Shown here: one piece after another, positions 1 to 10,526 of the stretch
Numbering within the stretch: the stretch's first letter is position 1
Layout of the letters: each line of letters begins with the position of its first letter
Program-made: the position numbers and the translations under genes
NCBI RefSeq assembly: GCF_026914265.1
Contig: NC_069135.1
Coordinates: forward strand, 63,354,738 to 63,418,737
Origin: Mya arenaria
Lineage: Eukaryota > Mollusca > Bivalvia > Myida > Myidae
Reading direction: 5' to 3'
DNA: 64,000 bases
Notes under the pieces: model-generated
What the model saw: the letters and a program-made list of their open reading frames with translations, nothing else
What the model was told of the DNA's origin: nothing
Database searches by the model: none

Positions 1-59
1 AAATCATGTTCATGAACTGTCAAGTTCATTAACTAAGTGGGAGTTCATGAACATGATTT
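1..59. repeat. Inverted repeat, 18-bp arms
   Basis: Bases 1-18 (AAATCATGTTCATGAACT) are the exact reverse complement of bases 42-59, with a 23-base loop. The left arm begins at the first base of the window, so the structure may continue to the left. It could be the end of a fold-back element. No protein is involved. Confidence 0.8.
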
Positions 60-173
60 GTCCAAATTGTCATTCATGAATAGTTTATGTTTTTCTTTAA
101 AAGCACACGCCAGGGGCTAGAATAAGGTTAGGTGAATAAGGGTCCTCTTATTTAAACTTCAGATAGGCTTGCA

Positions 174-347
174 CAAGCTCGCAAAGTGAATTGTAACGAG
201 CTTATCAAGCTCGTAATATTGCTCATACAAGCTCGTAAAGCTGCCCATGACGAGCTTGTACAAGCTCGCGACGTGAAATGTAACATGCTTGTCAAGCTCG
301 TAAAATTGCTCATACAAGCCTGTAAAGCTGCTCGTGACGAGCTTGTA
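174..347. repeat. 87-bp tandem duplication rich in CAAGCTCG
   Basis: Two head-to-tail copies (174-260 and 261-347) each begin CAAGCTCG and end GACGAGCTTGTA. Shorter degenerate relatives of the AGCTCG/CGAGCT core continue to about 540. AGCTCGT/ACGAGCT occur in both orientations, so each unit is also partly self-complementary. No coding content is visible. Confidence 0.75.
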
Positions 348-540
348 CGATCTTGTTTTTAAGCTTGTACTATCTTAATTTTGAGCGTGTACGAGCTTAA
401 ACGAACACGTACGAGCTGGTATTTGTTTCAATTACGGCCCATAATAGCTTAAAGCTCGGGCGCGCTTGCTCGCGAACTAGATTGGGAAGTTGATCGTACG
501 ATCCCTTGACAAGCTCGTCTTCTAGCTCGCGATTTTCATA

Positions 541-2034
541 AGGGCAGTAGGACTGCAGGAAAAACCTTGACACTACCTAGTACAGAAAAGATGCTACACT
601 AAATATTAAAAGTTGTAAGTTTCTGGTTCTCAAGCTCTTCAAATTTGTTTAAATTATTACATATAGCTCTATATTTTTAGAATCATTCAATTTTTAAATT
701 ATTATCAAAGTGAAGAGTTTGATAAAGATTTAATTTAATACTTTCAATCAATAGCCTTTTTGATACTATAAAATCTATTACTTTAATTATTTTTCCTCCA
801 GAAACCATTCCCTTATATTATAACAAATTGTTCAATAAGGGTATGATTAAGTAAAATCTCCTATTATAAAGAGTACCATATATATTCATAAAAGAAACAC
901 AACTTTCACTGCACTAAAAAGACAAAGCATTTGCAAAGCAAAGCAGAACATTAGGTCTCTGGCTAACTGATATATTCACTTAATCATATGACTGAAAATT
1001 TTCTTTCTAAAATTTCTTTTTCTTCAACTTTCTTTAAAAATTCTAAAATGGAAAATATGACATATATATATCTCTACTTCAAGAATAAAAAAAAAAAAAA
1101 AAAAATCTTTTTCAGGTAAAGAGTATGATTTAGATTTGAATTTTAACAACTTTTTTTATGTAAAATCTATTATTTTTCATTGCCTTCATTCTTAAAGCAA
1201 ACCCCTTAAATTTCCATTTCCAAAATCTCCAATTATAAAGAATTCCATATTCATTACAGAAACACTGTCTGTTTCACTATTAACTAGTCTAATAAATAAG
1301 CAAAGCAATTATTTAAACATAAATTGATATGATGATGTAATAAGAAATGCTAACAGCAATACCGGATTTTATTTACATTTAGAAATGGGATCAAAGATGA
1401 GACTTGACATTCTAAATGAATGAGAATGCTTAGAAAATGTACAGAAATATGGAAGATAGTTTTGTTTCTTTATGACACAAATTCAAAGTAATGTTCCTTT
1501 CTTGATTGGGTGGGACTAATTTAGCTCCGCCTAAAAATTGTTTTGTCATCAGATTAGGTATTACAAACAATCTGATTGGATCAAAATCCTGACCAGTATA
1601 ATAAACTCTGAATGGAGGCATCCAATCAAAATCTAGTAATATTTCCATTTGTTTCCAATTGATTGCACCATCAGTGATTTACACAATCAGTGATTTATGG
1701 CCTTTTAACTTGTAATGGTCTATTGGCAAGTGCATATATGTCTTATGTTAAATCATGTTTTAAGAGCTAATTAGAATTTTAAAGTCTAAGCTATGTGACA
1801 GAAAATTAAAACCAAAATCTTTTTTTGAATTGTAGTAACTGATTCTTATGCATTTGATGAGGTCAGACATTTTAAGATATATAATATTCTGTGGATATGT
1901 GTTGATCAAGCATTTAATAACATGCCACAAAGCAGAATATTTATTAGGTCATTTTTTTTTACTTCAGACCCTGGGGCAAGTTTGGAGAGTTGCACAGAAT
2001 GCTTAAAGAACTAAAGTGTTGGGAATCAGTTCCT
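541..2034. other. A+T-rich non-coding stretch
   Basis: I see no supported gene. The stretch has homopolymer runs (A run near 1088-1105). It also shows a weak repeated theme of 'aaatttctttttcttcaactttc' type text, written here only as a description of T/A-rich pyrimidine blocks. Short open frames here have no recognisable family. Confidence 0.5.
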
Positions 2035-2039
2035 GTTTG

Positions 2040-2525
2040 CAGTGTGTGTATACCACGTGATAAATTGCGTCATAAATGCTACGTCAGAAGGCAATATTTT
2101 GATTTGAAAAAAGACTTTAAACGAAGATAACTTTACTATTTCTTCACCATTTTAAATGAAACAAAGCGCAGTCTACGCCACCTACGGAGCCTTGCTTTCG
2201 GCCATTTACCAGAGTTTGATTGCGAGTTTAATTTCTTTAAACACTTCGACAAACCTTTTCACAATAAGGCCGTCTGACGGAGCACTGTCAAAACATGATT
2301 TTGAAAACGGGTTTGTCGAAGTGTTTGATGAAACTAATGACTTTATCAAATGTCGGTAATAAAACAAATGCGGGTCTCTTTAAGCGGCATAGACTGCCCT
2401 TTGTTTCATTTAAAATGGTGGTGTAAAAAAAAAGGTATCTTTGATTTAAGTGTTCATTTTAAGGAAAATGTTGCCTTCCGACGTAGCATATATGACGTAA
2501 TTTGTCACGTAGTATACACACACTG
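2040..2525. mobile_element. Full-length palindromic MITE, copy 1 (5-bp TSD GTTTG)
   Basis: The element begins CAGTGTGTGTATAC and ends GTATACACACACTG. Both ends continue as complementary arms, and the internal arms AAACACTTCGACAAAC and GTTTGTCGAAGTGTTT (about 2239 and 2311) share the same centre near 2283. The whole 486 bp is therefore one imperfect hairpin. It is flanked by GTTTG on both sides (2035-2039 and 2526-2530), read as a 5-bp target-site duplication. A second copy lies at 61803-62287. The CAGTG termini resemble hAT-type ends, and hAT variants with 5-bp duplications are known, so the superfamily is an inference. No transposase is encoded. The small open frames at 2156-2541 are palindrome-arm sequence, not genes. 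Confidence 0.88.
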
Positions 2526-2570
2526 GTTTGACTATTGGTAATCGGTTCCACTCAAGTTGCTGTTTATTAA

Positions 2571-4574
2571 GGCCAGAGTTTTTATATCTTTAGATTTACG
2601 GGAGCGCCGTACCTAAATATTGCAAAACCCAAATAAAAATAAAATAAAATTTCCTAGTTTTATTTTTATTTTTTCCGACGAACGTTGCTCCAATGTAACG
2701 AAGAAAATAAAATTAGTGTTCTATAACCAATATCTCAGAAGCAACTGGTGTACTAATTGTCATTCATTATCGGTATTTTTACTTCAATAATACGTAAACC
2801 AGTCGCAAATACGCGGGGAAACAGAAAAGGTACCCGTAACCATAACAACGTCCTGTCAAAAGTGAAAGTAGCGAGTCAATGTCAGCTATATAGAAAGGTT
2901 TTACTACCAAGACGTTTAGATGTTTATGTTACCGTCGATAACTTAAGGCGTGTATATTGTGATTTTTTGTAGATCAAGTATGTTGTTCGCGATTCGTGGA
3001 ATAGATTGCACAACATCCGGTCAAAATAAGGAGACAGAAATTCGTGGGTTGTGTTTGTCAATAAAAAAGTCGTTGGCTCACGTTGTTATATTAAAAGGGA
3101 TGAATTGGATTACAGCGCAAATATTCAAAGCTTCTGACAAACACAAACTGCAAAATGATATCGTGTTCATCATAGTCAAAATGGATATTTATTTCTGAAT
3201 TTGACTCTGAGGAGCATTAAACACTGCCTCACGGTCACATATTTGAAGCGAAAAACACAAGATATCTTCTTACGTTCGTAGTTGTCAATTTGTTTAATAA
3301 TTAATTATAATTTAAATCGTTATAAAATACTGAAAATGAGCTAATAATAACATTGTGTTTGTTTCTGGCAAGACAGAAAACATTGGAACATAAGATAATA
3401 TTTGGCAGTCAGTGCAAGAAGTCAAACTGATCAGTTGCTCATGTGTCAAAGGGCATCCCAATAGCTGGAATTCGAATGATATTGTTCAGGATCAATTCTA
3501 AAATCAGTTTTTAACCAGTTATTTTGAAATATATTACACTTGTCAAGTTTATTTTAATGCTCCCGAATTTTCTTTGGTAAAGTATATAAAATTAATGTAG
3601 TTCACAGATATTGACTGTCTATGCTTCCGTAAGCCCTGTCAAACTTTGAAGTGAATACGTATATCCATCAAGGCTTAGACTTTATTTGGTAATATTTTCT
3701 ATATGAAAACCACATTACGGTAAATGGTCACGGTGCTATATGTTAAAGACATAAAAAACATTTGACCTCCTTTCCGTGTCTTAAACTTTGTTCAATGTTT
3801 GATCACTTCACTATTAAAAGGAAATGCTTATATTGTGGGCAAAAGGTTAGAAATGGGCAGGCCATTTTAACTTCTTTATTACACTGACATGTTTCATAAA
3901 ATCTATGGGTTGATAATATATGCATCACATGTATGCATAGATGCATTTGAACAAATATCTACTTAACAATTATGCACTAATCAATTGTAACCACAGCCCC
4001 CCGCTCCGGTCCGTGGTATACCGGGGATAGCCGGGGAAATGGGCCATGTTTTTACCTCCCAGGTGGTCCCGCAGTGCCGGGTGAATCCGGTGGTTTTGTC
4101 TTCGCGCAAAATATAGCGGGGAATGGGCCTTACGTAGGGTCCCTGAGGTGCGGGGGCATTTGGCAGGGATTTTACCCTCAGTTTGTTCCTGCAGGACATG
4201 GATTTTACCCGGAGTTGGCTGGACCTGGGGTGCCGTGGTTACAATTGACTGGTGCATTAATTTCAATAAGTGCTTGAACTGTGTTAAGGTAAATATTTTC
4301 AGTCTTTAAAAGGATCTTTAATTATGCTTTTGAAACTTTATGGTGGTCTTTCACCCTTTGTTCAGCCTATGAAAAAGCTGACACAAGTAAGGTGTGTTTT
4401 GTCTTCATGATATAAGAAGATTTAAAAAATCAAAAAAATCGAAGAAAAATCCATTTTATTTTTATTTATTTCTCCTTCGGGACATTTTATGCATTTTATT
4501 TTAATTTTTATTTCCTCCTCCTTACCCAACTTTTTGAAAAATCTCCCGTAAATCTAATGATAAAAAAACTGGCC
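2571..4574. mobile_element. 2.0-kb element with about 33-bp TIRs and TAA TSD
   Basis: The left end GGCCAGAGTTTTTATA...AGATTTACGGGAG is mirrored at the right end by CTCCCGTAAATCT...AAACTGGCC. The flanks are TAA at 2568-2570 and TAA at 4575-4577, a 3-bp target duplication of the TWA type used by PIF/Harbinger elements. The interior has no recognisable transposase; open frames at 2757-2972 and 2950-3198 match nothing I know. A TTA-duplicating MITE (3973-4256) sits inside, so this element is older than that insertion. The Harbinger assignment is inferred from duplication length only. Confidence 0.7.
3973..4256. mobile_element. TGCACCAG-type MITE, copy 1 (TSD TTA)
   Basis: The termini are TGCACTAATCAATTGTAACC and its near complement GGTTACAATTGACTGGTGCA. 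TTA flanks both sides (3970-3972 and 4257-4259). The interior is G+C-rich, unlike the surroundings, and full of GGGG/CCGG blocks such as ATACCGGGGATAGCC. Related copies are at 37591-37918, 58054-58570 and a truncated one at about 6901-6980. Open frames on both strands are by-products of the G+C-rich interior. The element is non-autonomous; the TTA duplication fits a PIF/Harbinger source, by inference. Confidence 0.88.
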
Positions 4575-4577
4575 TAA

Positions 4578-5407
4578 TAGAAGAATTTTTTTTTGACAAT
4601 ACCTGGTACCATACTTGTAATTTTATTCTTGTACAAAAACTCATCATCCTTTACTCTACTTATGTTAGGTAAAGGATTGAAAATGTCTAGTTATTGTATT
4701 TTATGGAATTATTTTTACCACCTGTACAATATAATTTGGGAAAAAAAGGTTGACATTGGGAAAAATACAAAATCAGGCTTAAATATCTAATTTAGATTTT
4801 AATGGCAAAATATATCATCGAAATTAGAGTTCAGGATGAACAAGCCTGAATTATTACTCTATTGCTTGGCATATTTTTGCCCTGCTATATTAAATTCAGA
4901 ATTAGAACAAGCCCGGATGACATAATTTTCACCAGTGCAGGGTTGTGGGCTTGTGCTAATTCGATATACTACATGATTTTTATGCATATATTATTTTGTT
5001 AATTTATAGTAAGTCTTGTCAAGATTTTTTATTCATTAATGTTATGAAATCTCCACTTATCAATTTTGGAAAACATAAAATATGGTGAAAACTGGACAAG
5101 TTTTCTCTAGGGAAGAAGGCAGTAAGACAGTAAATTTCACCAAAAAAACACACTATTAATGTTGTTGTTGCTTTAGCCATATTGTTAATGATTACAACCA
5201 AACAAAGTTGACAAGATGAAAGAAGAAAAACTGATTTCAGGAACATACCAGTTATTTTTTCATTATAATTGATCATCAGAACATCACTAATTACTAATTA
5301 GTATAGTCTATCTATATCATTATTAAAAAAAAGAACATGGAAATTATATTGATATAGTATATGAAACATAATACTTGAAACTTAATGAAATCTCAAAACA
5401 CTGAAGT
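4578..5407. other. A+T-rich non-coding stretch
   Basis: No recognisable gene, RNA or bounded repeat. Open frames at 4593-4790 and 5019-5276 are low-complexity A+T products with no motif I know. Confidence 0.45.
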
Positions 5408-5415
5408 ATAAGCAA

Positions 5416-6201
5416 TAGTGTTGTGCCAATGATCAGTTATAATCGACAATTGATCGGAAAGGCCTTCATCGGCGACAATCGATAGTGAAATTTGAACAAT
5501 CGATTATAGAAACAAGAGACGTAACCACTACCGACTACCAGTTAAAAGATTGTCTTGAAAATATATTTTGTTTCTGGTCAATACATGTTAATGTTGAAAT
5601 GTTCATGTGGTACTATGTTGTGTTATCTAGTCATATTATCATATCAGTAGCTCACTACAGTACCTTATTACAAATTTTCTTTGTAATTTAACTGCAAAAG
5701 GATTGGTTCTCAACATCACACTTTTGTGGTTTTAAAATGTTATTGTTTACTTCTTATATCATGTAAGAATTTAGTTTTCTCAGTTTTCTGAAAGAAAATG
5801 TTCTTGTAAAACATACAGAATATTCAACTGCTTGTTTTACTTGTTACTGACTGATTATCAAAACGAAATTGATATTTTTCTTTGTGTTTACTTTACACAT
5901 GTATTCAATACCGTACACAAAATTTAGAGCCTGCGGTCTCATGATCTGTAATAGTAACTTGTAAACACTAAAGTATAGTTGCATTCTGAATAAATAATGT
6001 AATTTATACAAATAAATGTACAAATAATATTGTAAGGGAACATTTTTTCTTAAACTGGTTCATGTAGTTTATAAATCAATATGCCTTATATATGATGACC
6101 AAAGATAGTTAAATAATGATTAAAGCGATTAATAATCGATCATTGATTGTTTTCATAAACCGATTATCTATAGTAATATTTCAGTCTGATTCCCAACACT
6201 A
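5416..6201. mobile_element. hAT-type non-autonomous element with perfect 8-bp TSD
   Basis: The termini are TAGTGTTGtGCCaATGATCAG on the left and the mirror CTGATTCCCAACACTA on the right. The octamer ATAAGCAA flanks both ends (5408-5415 and 6202-6209). An 8-bp duplication with short imperfect TIRs is the hallmark of the hAT superfamily. Just inside each end lie ATCGATT-like sequences that also pair. The 786-bp interior has no transposase; a 68-codon frame at 5485-5691 has no known motif. Such elements are moved by a transposase encoded elsewhere. Confidence 0.88.
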
Positions 6202-6209
6202 ATAAGCAA

Positions 6210-6900
6210 TAAAAACAGTCAATTGTATATATAATTTATATATCAACATCTACAGATACTTAGCCATAAGTTTTCAATTTTGGATAAAATTAACAAAATT
6301 AGAATTGCGTACCTTCCTGTGCACATCTGTTTAATGAAATGAATAAATTTCCTTTATCATTAAGTAAAACAGTTTTTAAAATAACAATTGAAGGATTAAA
6401 ATTTTGAGCTACTAATTGCATTACCATAGATCTACTCAAATTTTGACACTTTTTAAAGAATAACCAATAATAATTTCCAAATCTTCAAATGTAAAAAATC
6501 TACAGCATTCTTCCAAAATGGAAATATTTCATACTTGACGGAGTTCTTATTGAAAAATTGTCCCGAGGTAAAATGGTATTATTAAAAGTTTTTAAGGTGG
6601 GGGGGATTATTTTTTCTGGAGGGGGGGTCGTTGCCGGGTCCGGACCGATTGAGGTTCCAAAGTTTTAGAAGCCCTGATTAAAACATGTGCTTAACAATAT
6701 TCCCAAATAATTTGGTACAGTATGACAAAAAAATAAGCTCATGATTGTGACGAATCATTGTTTCTATGTCTGCATAAGCTCACGATTGTGACGAATCACT
6801 GTTTCTATGTCTGCAATCAATTTTTTGAAAAAAAGGTAAAAAAGTGTTATTGTTTATCCTTCAAACTAAATTCAATTGACACAAGTCTATTGCTAACTAT
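6210..6900. other. Non-coding stretch with dispersed repeat fragment
   Basis: No gene is supported. Around 6640-6677 the text GTCCGGACCGATTGAGG...GAAGCCCTGA resembles 18320-18360 (CCCGGACCGATCGAA...GGAATCCCTGA), so both may be fragments of one dispersed repeat. A short tandem duplication (CTCATGATTGTGACGAATCA / CTCACGATTGTGACGAATCA) lies at about 6738-6800. Confidence 0.5.
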
Positions 6901-6980
6901 TGCACCAGTCAATTGTAACCATGGCCTCCCCAGGTTCGGGGAATATTGGGGATTTTCGGTCCAGCCAACCCCGGCTTTAA
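6901..6980. mobile_element. Truncated TGCACCAG-type MITE, copy 4
   Basis: TGCACCAGTCAATTGTAACC, followed by a G+C-rich segment with GGGGAATATTGGGG, matches the left end of the MITE copies at 3973 and 37591. It breaks off after about 75 bp, with no right terminus, where a different repeat (CTACAATAATTAGCGATCAG) begins. This is a fragment only. Confidence 0.75.
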
Positions 6981-6984
6981 AAAG

Positions 6985-7245
6985 CTACAATAATTAGCGA
7001 TCAGGGATACTTTTTTTTATTATTTTGACATTTGTTATTAAAGTAAACCTGGGAGGAAAAGTGCGCCCCGTGTGGGGCTCGAACCCACGACCGCCGGAAC
7101 ACTAGCACGGCGCTCTAACCAACTGGGCTACCCGGGCGGCTGGTTCTAACCGACACTAACTACATTATGTATCCCTGTCTCGTGTCTGCCATAGTCTAAA
7201 AATCGTCAAAAGACTCGTTGAAGGCCATTTAGGTGGACTAACGCC
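6985..7245. repeat. Dispersed repeat R, copy 1, carrying a tRNA-like insert
   Basis: The text from CTACAATAAT..GCGATCAGGGATAC to ATTTTGACATTT, then TATGTATCCCTG and GTCTGCCATAG...GGCCATTTAGGTGGA, is shared with 35085-35645 and, on the other strand, 57835-58040. Compared with 35105-35150, this copy holds about 115 extra bases with a tRNA-like core. It also lacks the middle of the longer copy. Coordinates are approximate because the family was defined only by comparing copies inside this window. Confidence 0.7.
7060..7143 (-). tRNA. tRNA-like sequence (SINE head or tRNA pseudogene)
   Basis: On the minus strand an A box (TAGCCCAGTTGGTTAGAGC) and a T arm (GTGGG-TTCGAGC-CCCAC) are clear, and the putative anticodon loop CTAGTGT would read AGT. 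The acceptor stem pairs at only about five of seven positions, and the anticodon stem does not close (CCGTG against TCCGG). It is therefore not a sound tRNA. The empty equivalent of this site at 35105-35150 shows it arrived as an insertion of about 115 bp, which fits a tRNA-derived SINE or a retroposed tRNA. Function as a decoding tRNA is unlikely. Confidence 0.6.
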
Positions 7246-7249
7246 TGCT

Positions 7250-8860
7250 TAAATTCCTTCCTTGCAGGGATGAACTGATGGTAAAATGTCCTCGCACCAA
7301 AGGGAACCTAGGTTACGCCCATTCCCGGGGAAATTTTGAGGGGAAAAAGCAGACAAAGCTTTGCGGAGTAATGTCACTATGTGGGGGGGGGGGGCGCATA
7401 CCTGTGCGTGATAAAAAATAACAAACAATTCTTATCATTTAAACCATCATGAAAACAAAAGGCATTAAGACTTACCATACAGTTGTCTTCATTAAGTCCA
7501 TAGCCCAAAATTTTATGATTGTCCATTTCAATCCATTTTTTAGACGAATGTTCGTCTGAGGTCACCGGAGTAGGTCCTACTTGATTTGATGCTAAACCGG
7601 TTTAAGAAAATGTTCGTCTCCTACGCAGTAACCTCCCCTATTGTACAGTAGCAAATATAAATTCCATCACAAAATCTTCGCCTAACTCTCATAAATGTGA
7701 TTTAAAAATATGTTAATATTTAATCAACGTGTTTAACGATCTAGCATTCATCTTTAAAACATTATTATAGTATCTTTATCCTCCATTCACAAACACGTGG
7801 ACATGATAAGAAAAGTATATGCGTATATTTGATAAACGAACAAAAACATGCAAACAGGTAGTAGGATGAAACAATATGAACAATATCATTCCTAATGCTT
7901 AGAACGTATACTTGATCAAAGATAATGACATTCAAGACATGAGTTTTTAAACTACATGAATTGCGTGAAGGGCTATACACTTTTGCAAAAAAATACCCCT
8001 TGCAATAGTATTTGGATATATTTACTTCTTATTTATCAATGTAAAGCTATCATTCAGTTACGGCAGGTGTTCAATGTAACTGAGCACAATTTAAGAGTGT
8101 AAACGAATTTCGTCACTGCTTTTAGCTACAGCTCTTAAACCCTGACAATAAGTGAACCGAGAAAATGGCTCCTTTTCAAAGAATCATTTGAAATGGATGA
8201 ATTCTGAAACAAAGAATGATTGTTGAGCTTATTTTTTACAAAGTATTAAGTCAATACACAATATTAGAGAACATTTATAAATAATATCACTGACATAACA
8301 AATAATTGTTTAACCTATAATATGTTCGTGATAGTGCTATCATACATACAGTATATGTACCCATTTGATAAGGCAAGAAAAATAACATACCGTGAGTGAT
8401 GGAAACGAAATAATAAAAAGAAGCCACTTTTGCATAGGATAAAAGATACACATCGAAAGGTTTTTTCTTTAATTGGAGTGATCAAATTAAGTTTGTCACT
8501 AAGTCAACATAGTTTAATGTACCTACTGACAATATAAGATGGTGTTCTCTAACCTATTCGATTAAAAGAAAGACACAAATTGAGCCCACCAGGAAATGAA
8601 AATCAGTAAGTTATTCTTTTTAAAAGTATTTAATATTTTCGAGCATCTAGGACCACAAGGCTTAAGAAAAGGATAAACAATTCGCAAATCTGACGCAGTT
8701 GTATATGAGATCACTGTTTTAGATTGCACACAACGTCACAAGTGAAAACACCGATGTAATACTCGAAATCAGGTAACATCTTGCAATGTTATTTTCTTGA
8801 ATAATCTACAATATTAAATTAATGAGCAATAATATCATGACATGTATATATCCCAACTTT
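7250..8860. other. Non-coding stretch, no supported gene
   Basis: Contains a short G run at 7382-7393 and otherwise A+T-rich unique-looking sequence. Open frames on the minus strand (7377-7565 and 7765-7980) show no domain or splice-site support. Confidence 0.45.
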
Positions 8861-8869
8861 ATTTCTCCC

Positions 8870-9250
8870 CAGCAGATGTTATACAGTGGAAGTCTCCAAC
8901 TGGTGATTCCTCCAACTTCTGTGATCACCAACTTCTGTGATCTCCAATTGGTGGCTTTTATCAATAGAAATTGACTGTGGAATTCTCCAATTGGAATTTT
9001 CCCCAATTGGAGAGCCGTTTTTACAAAACCATAATTTTTGATTATTTATTAGATTTTAATTATGTTTATGAATCTAGTATTACAGACATACATAGAAATG
9101 TAATTTTCTGTTCCAAATTGTAATATTTGATTTTTTTCAAATTGCTGATTTTTTCCCCCGTTTCGTCTCATATGGAAAATTCTCCAATTGGAGTTTGCCA
9201 AAACCCCGCGGGGGACCTAAAATCCAATTGGTGGCCAACGGGAGAAATCA
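8870..9250. repeat. Cluster of CCAATTGG palindromes
   Basis: CTCCAATTGG or a one-base variant occurs about six times in 380 bp, in two blocks (8890-9012 and 9173-9232) separated by A+T-rich sequence. CTCCAATTGGAG is itself a perfect 12-base palindrome. The blocks share flanking text (GGAATTCTCCAATTGG and GGAAAATTCTCCAATTGG). They may be the ends of a fold-back element, but I could not place clean termini or a target duplication. Confidence 0.6.
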
Positions 9251-9666
9251 ATTTTGGAATTAAAATTTTCATATTTCTTAAAACTTTTTTTTTAATTTTA
9301 CTTAAAATATTTCTTATTTAATGGGCAAACTTTCTATGTGTCGCTTTTGAAGTTGATATCTAAGATAATAAAAAAACTAAGTTTGCAAGTAAACCGGATT
9401 TGCAAACTTATACCGGATGCTGTTCATGTACAATTTACTTAGTTCAGATTTGAAATCAATCCAAGAATATTTATTTTTTATGAAGCTTCAAATATCTCTT
9501 TGTGTATATGCCCATGCTATATTTTTTATATTGCTTCATACACAAAGATACCTGCGTTTACTTAGAACATATCTTAGTCTGCTAAATGTTAAATAACAGT
9601 GAAGCGGACAAAAATAAATACAATTACAAGTTGTTGTTCATTAAAAGTTTTATTTCGATATTACAG

Positions 9667-10526
9667 CCTTAAACCAGAGCCGTACAGACCTAAGCCAGTC
9701 CCAGTTTAGGAAGCTGCCTGACATCCCAGTAAAGGCATTAACTGACACCAATGACTGCTGCCTGAGCAGTGTAGTCCTTCTGCCAGGTGACAGGCTCATA
9801 CTGGCTGATTGGTATAATTGCTCAATCAAGCTGGTGGACACCCTTACCAACAGGGTGGTGTCCAAGGTGAATCTGCCAGGTGATCCATGGGACCTGTGTC
9901 TACTGCCCGGGGACAGGGCAGCCATCACTCTGCCGGGGTTAAAAAAGATACAGTTCTTATCTACCCAAGGAAATGTCACGCAACAGGATGTTGTTAAAGT
10001 AGATGGAGAATGTCGTGGAATAGATTTCTGTGATGACAATCTGATAGTGTCCTTTACCAACCCAGGCAAGGTTGTGTTGATGGACATGAAGGGAAAGGTG
10101 AAGAAGAGTGTGTACAAAGACAGCAGTGGAAAACCTTTGTTTAAGTCAACCTGGTATCTGACAGTGACCAGAGAGAGCCAGACTCCTCCAGTCATATATG
10201 TCTCAAACATGCTTACCAACACCATAACCAAGCTGAGCATCTCACTAGAGGTGCTCAAGTCATACCAAGACCCGATACTGAGATCACCATGTGGTCTAAC
10301 AGCCGTGGGGGACAACCAGCTGCTCGTGTGTGGGAGGAACAGTGACAACATCCTGTTACTGGACACGCCCACCGGCAAGATAACCCAACTGTTGGGGAAG
10401 GAAGAGGGGATAGAGAGTCCATGCAGTGTGGCTTACTGTCCACTGAAGAAGATGTTATTTGTCACCTGTAGTCAGGATGGCAGACCTGATTCGGATAATT
10501 TCGTAAAAGTTTTAAACTTAGTATAG
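9667..10526 (+). CDS. NHL-like beta-propeller C-terminal exon of a B-box/TRIM-like gene (intact)
   Basis: This is a terminal coding exon of about 285 residues ending at TAG 10524-10526. It starts after the acceptor ATTTCGATATTACAG and enters in phase 1, the same phase as the donors of the B-box exons at 24327 and 63586. The protein shows repeated beta-propeller strand motifs: LPGDRLILADW..CSIKLVD, LPGDRAAITLP, GIDFCDDNLIVSF, GLTAVGDNQLLVC and NILLLDTPTGKITQLLG. Each pairs a hydrophobic strand with an NHL-like aspartate turn, consistent with a six-bladed propeller that binds RNA or protein in TRIM-NHL family members. No B-box exon is found in the 9.6 kb upstream, so the gene either begins left of the window or this is an orphan duplicate. 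AATAAA signals follow (for example 11191). Two paralogues lie at 16451-17213 and 29170-30024. Confidence 0.8.

Noticed and set aside
7060..7143. Functional tRNA-Thr(AGT)
   Set aside because: Acceptor and anticodon stems do not close, and the comparison with 35105-35150 shows a retroposed insertion.
9650..10378. 242-codon frame on the minus strand opposite the propeller exon
   Set aside because: Shadow of the plus-strand coding exon, which has domain homology, correct phase and three paralogues.
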